Positions 59,153 to 64,000 of a stretch of DNA of 64,000 bases are shown here, in pieces (position 1 is the first letter of the stretch; each line of letters opens with the position of its first letter). Below the pieces are notes generated by a model. It was not told the DNA's origin. It worked only from the letters and a program-made list of their open reading frames with translations, and made no database searches. Origin of the DNA: DASYPQ01 sp036006425 (GTDB lineage Bacteria; Planctomycetota; UBA1135; GCA-002686595); NCBI GenBank assembly GCA_036006425.1, contig DASYPQ010000011.1, positions 166,463-230,462 on the forward strand. Reading direction: 5' to 3'. Made by a program: the position numbers and the translations under genes.

Positions 59153-60973
59153 ATGAAGAGCGTCGAGACGTGCGGCGCGATCGCCGCGTTCGCAACCCTT
59201 CTTCTTTCCACACCGTCATCCGCGCAGGTGACGCAGCGGATCAGTTTCAGTTGGAATGGAGGCCAGGCGAACGGGACGAGCTTCTCGAACGCGGTCTCGG
59301 CCGACGGCCGCTACGTCGTGTTCGAAAGCCTGGGGAGCAACATCGTCACCGGTGACTCCAACGACGCGCGCGACGTGTTCGTCCGCGACCGTCTGCTCGG
59401 CACGACCGAGCGCGTGAACGTCTCCTCGAGCGGCGCGCAGAGCAACGGTGACGACTTCTGGAACATCTTCGTCGCGATCTCGGCCGACGGCCGCTTCGCG
59501 ACGTACTCCACGAACGGATCGAACCTCGTTCCCGGCGACACGAACCACAAGGTCGACATCTTCCTGCGCGACCGTCAGCTCGGCACGACGGAGAGGATCA
59601 GCGTTTCGACGGCCGGGACGGAGGGGAACCAGGACAGCCGCGAGTCCTCGATCTCCGCCGACGGGCGCTACGTCGCGTTCCGGAGCTACTCGGACAATCT
59701 CGTGGCCGGGGACACGAACGGGTACTCGGACATCTTCGTCCGCGATCGGCTCCTCGGCACGACGACGCTCGTCAGCGTCGATTCCGCGGGGATCCAGGGA
59801 AACAGCACGAGCCGGGATCCAGCGATCTCGCCGGACGGGCGCTACGTCGCATTCGTGAGCTACGGCTCGAACCTGTTCTCCGGCGACACGAACGGCATGC
59901 CGGACATCTTCGTCCGCGACCGGCAGACGAACACGACGGAGCGCGTGACCTTCGCCTTCAACGGCGGCGGGATCGACCTGCCCTGCTCGTCGCCCTCGAT
60001 CTCCGCGGACGGCCGTTTCGTCGCGTTCGAGTCGTACGCGACGAACCTCGTCCCCGGCGACACGAACGGACTGCCCGACATCTTCGTGCGCGACCGCTTG
60101 AACGGCACGACGGAGCTGATCGACGTCTCGACGAGCGGCGTCCAGGGCAACTATGGCTCCGTGGCCCAGCAGTACCCTTCCCCGGGGATCTCGGCCGACG
60201 GGCGCTACGTCGTCTACTCCAGCGATTCGACGAACCTCGTCAACGGCGACACGAACGGGTCCTGGGACGTGTTCCGGCGCGACCGCATCCTCGGCGTGAC
60301 CGCGAGGATGAGCGTCGGTTCCGAGGGAGAGCAAGGAAACGGCTTCAGCTACCTCCCGAGCCTCTCCGCGAACGGCCGGTACGTGACCTTCTCGAGCGTC
60401 GCCGGCACGTTCGACGCCAACGACCTGAACAACGACTTTGACATCTACGTCCGCGACGTCGCGCCGACCGGGTTCACGAGCCTGTGCTCCCCCGGCGTCG
60501 ACGGAGTGATCACGTGCCCCTGCTCGAATCCGCCGAGCGGCGCCGGACGCGGCTGCGACAACTCGTCGGCGACGGGTGGCGCGACGCTGGCGGCGTCGGG
60601 CATCGCGTACCTCTCGCTCGATTCGTTGCGGTTCACGACGAGCGACGAGCGGCCGACGGCGCTCAGCATCCTGACCCAATGGACGGGCACGAGCGCGCAC
60701 GGAGCGCAGTTCGGCATGGGCGTGCGCTGCACGACGGGCACGTTCAAGCGCCTCTACACGAAGGTCGCGTCGGGCGGCAGCATCACCGTCCCCGATCTCA
60801 ACGGCGGCGACGCGCACGTCTCCGTGCGGTCGGCGGCCCTCGGCGACACGCTCCATCCCGGCGACAGCCGCTGGTACTTCGTCTACTACCGCGATCCGGT
60901 CGTCCTGGGCGGCTGCTCGGCGTTCCGCACGTTCAATGCGACGCAGACCGGGCAAGTCACCTGGTGGCCGTGA
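59153..60973 (+). CDS. Secreted TolB-like seven-repeat propeller with class-B C-terminal module
   Basis: A 606-residue exported protein (leader ending TPSSAQ). Seven repeats of the form (V/I/L)SADGR(Y/F)VxFxSxxxNLVxGDTNGxxDIFVRDRxxGTTERV are present; the last is degenerate (LSANGRYVTFSSVAGT). Seven units fit one closed propeller. The C-terminal ~155 residues are class B: LCSPGVDG, CPCSNPP, GRGCDNSS, MGVRC, SVRSAALGDT, YYRDP, GGCSA, FNATQTGQVTWW. It is the paralogue of the gene at 39540 but with stronger GC bias. GAGGAGG precedes the ATG. Confidence 0.88.
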   Translation: MKSVETCGAIAAFATLLLSTPSSAQVTQRISFSWNGGQANGTSFSNAVSADGRYVVFESLGSNIVTGDSNDARDVFVRDRLLGTTERVNVSSSGAQSNGDDFWNIFVAISADGRFATYSTNGSNLVPGDTNHKVDIFLRDRQLGTTERISVSTAGTEGNQDSRESSISADGRYVAFRSYSDNLVAGDTNGYSDIFVRDRLLGTTTLVSVDSAGIQGNSTSRDPAISPDGRYVAFVSYGSNLFSGDTNGMPDIFVRDRQTNTTERVTFAFNGGGIDLPCSSPSISADGRFVAFESYATNLVPGDTNGLPDIFVRDRLNGTTELIDVSTSGVQGNYGSVAQQYPSPGISADGRYVVYSSDSTNLVNGDTNGSWDVFRRDRILGVTARMSVGSEGEQGNGFSYLPSLSANGRYVTFSSVAGTFDANDLNNDFDIYVRDVAPTGFTSLCSPGVDGVITCPCSNPPSGAGRGCDNSSATGGATLAASGIAYLSLDSLRFTTSDERPTALSILTQWTGTSAHGAQFGMGVRCTTGTFKRLYTKVASGGSITVPDLNGGDAHVSVRSAALGDTLHPGDSRWYFVYYRDPVVLGGCSAFRTFNATQTGQVTWWP

Positions 60974-61110
60974 CGGCTGGGCCAGCCCGCAGTTGACGCC
61001 GCGTCGCGATCGCGAGCCGGCGGACCGAGAGGGTACGCGGTTTGCCCTCGCGCGCGCCCGGCGCGCCGCTATCCGGCGGCCCATCACCCACGACTCCGGC
61101 TCCCGGCTCG

Positions 61111-61157
61111 CTCTTGCAAGAGTTGCAACGAGCTGCGGCGAATTCTGCAAACTGCAA
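61111..61157 (+). promoter_or_regulatory. TGCAA boxes and palindrome before the pseudo-receiver gene
   Basis: The palindrome CTCTTGCAAGAG (61111-61122) is followed by TTGCAA (61123), CTGCAA (61145) and CTGCAA (61152), the last touching the ATG at 61157. Four TGCAA units within 43 bases suggest a regulator-binding region. The gene has no Shine-Dalgarno. Confidence 0.35.
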
Positions 61158-61600
61158 TGAACTCCGACACGCCCCCTGCGGACGGCGTCCGAATCCTCCT
61201 GGTGCAAGAGAACGTCGTCGGAGGCGTGCACTTGCGCCTCGCGGTCGAGTTCTCGGGGCTGCGACCGGCGCTGAGCGTGATCGACCACAGGGTCGAGGCC
61301 GTGCGAGCGGTCGCCGCGGACATCCGTTCGGGCGCGGGGTTGCCCGACCTGATCCTCGCGGAGGTCGACATGTGCGAGGAACCGGGACGTGAGATCGTGC
61401 ACACGATCCGGGCGACCTCCGAGCTGGCCGAGGTCCCCTTGGTCGTGATCGGTCCCGGAGAGCGAGCGGAGGAGCTGCGGTGGGCGCGGGAACTGGGTGC
61501 CCACGGGTTCATCGCCCGCCCCGCGCGCGCGAGCGACCTCCACCGCGTGGGTCGGGAGATCGCGAACGCCTGGTCCTGCCGCGGACTGGTGATGAATTGA
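61157..61600 (+). CDS. Pseudo-receiver (response-regulator-like) protein
   Basis: A 147-residue single receiver-fold protein of the Rcp1-like type. The opening RILLVQENVVGG matches the acidic pocket but reads QE-N; the phospho-acceptor in PDLILAEVDM is Glu69 in place of Asp; the Lys near the C-terminus is Arg121 (FIARPA). It therefore probably cannot be phosphorylated normally and may mimic a permanently active state or act as a binding partner. It lies 120 bases upstream of the poly-HAMP sensor gene on the same strand and may work with it. Confidence 0.8.
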   Translation: MNSDTPPADGVRILLVQENVVGGVHLRLAVEFSGLRPALSVIDHRVEAVRAVAADIRSGAGLPDLILAEVDMCEEPGREIVHTIRATSELAEVPLVVIGPGERAEELRWARELGAHGFIARPARASDLHRVGREIANAWSCRGLVMN

Positions 61601-61720
61601 AACGATTTCGGGTCTTCCTGCAAGCGTAGGACGCCCAAACCACGAGGGGATCATGGTCACTGTCTGGCGAGACATGCGAGGTTCTATGTCCGTACGGCTC
61701 GGGAGCAGGGGAGACGTCCG

Positions 61721-64000
<2,280 letters not shown>

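Noticed and set aside
60975..60987. A remnant of the MITE end (GGCTGGGCCA) after the gene ending at 60973
   Set aside because: Only ten bases match, without the TCTGGCC terminus or an opposite end; it can be chance or a weak hairpin.

Overview
The window looks like the chromosome of a high-GC, Gram-negative bacterium with a large secretome, most likely a planctomycete. I infer this from recall rather than a search. The basis is the sulfatase-fold lipoproteins, the NRREFL twin-arginine leader, a PEID-type exosortase signal, an ECF sigma factor fused to an extracytoplasmic domain, and above all a Cys-rich C-terminal module (CFGDG...CPCxN...GCxNS...) that I associate with Poly30/Pla163-like planctomycetes. 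No rRNA, tRNA, CRISPR array or prophage was recognised.

Layout. 0-5.7 kb: response regulator, polyprenyl-phosphate sugar transferase, small PEID-CTERM-like protein coupled to an RCC1-repeat protein, DUF4412-like protein. 5.8-12.4 kb: two more secreted proteins with the Cys-rich module, a CPXCG protein, a winged-helix protein and a di-heme peroxidase-like protein. 12.4-18.8 kb: small stress/envelope genes (glycine-zipper, BON, DUF6496, ferritin-like), DUF3943 and PAP2 proteins, an RNB nuclease, an SRPBCC protein. 18.8-28.4 kb: two sulfatase-fold lipoproteins, a CDGSH protein, two secreted or propeller proteins, GIY-YIG and winged-helix genes, a membrane protein. 28.6-32.9 kb: a 310-aa protein, a Cys-rich secreted peptide and a sigma factor-TM-carboxypeptidase-regulatory fusion followed by a 33-aa membrane protein. 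32.9-43.8 kb: more propeller proteins, an alpha/beta hydrolase with a nearby C-terminal remnant, and a less GC-biased stretch ending in a GT39-like protein. 43.8-55.8 kb: DinB, MBL-rhodanese, SGNH hydrolase, methyltransferase, EamA, TlpA, PIG-L, symporter and DUF2911 genes. 55.8-56.9 kb: an IS-like element. 56.9-61 kb: two divergent propeller genes around a 36-bp minisatellite. 61-64 kb: a pseudo-receiver and a poly-HAMP sensor running off the window.

Main themes. (1) Nine secreted proteins carry different N-terminal domains, mostly beta-propeller repeats, in front of one shared ~150-residue C-terminal module. Where repeats can be counted they number 7, or about 14. (2) An IS-like element has 13-bp perfect terminal repeats, and three 160-161-bp non-autonomous relatives share those termini; three of the four elements sit just behind stop codons. 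(3) Genes fall into two initiation classes: Shine-Dalgarno genes, and genes with no Shine-Dalgarno whose TAnnnT box lies about 3-9 nt before the start codon, which suggests leaderless mRNAs. Most large open frames antisense to these genes are GC-rich artefacts and are not annotated.
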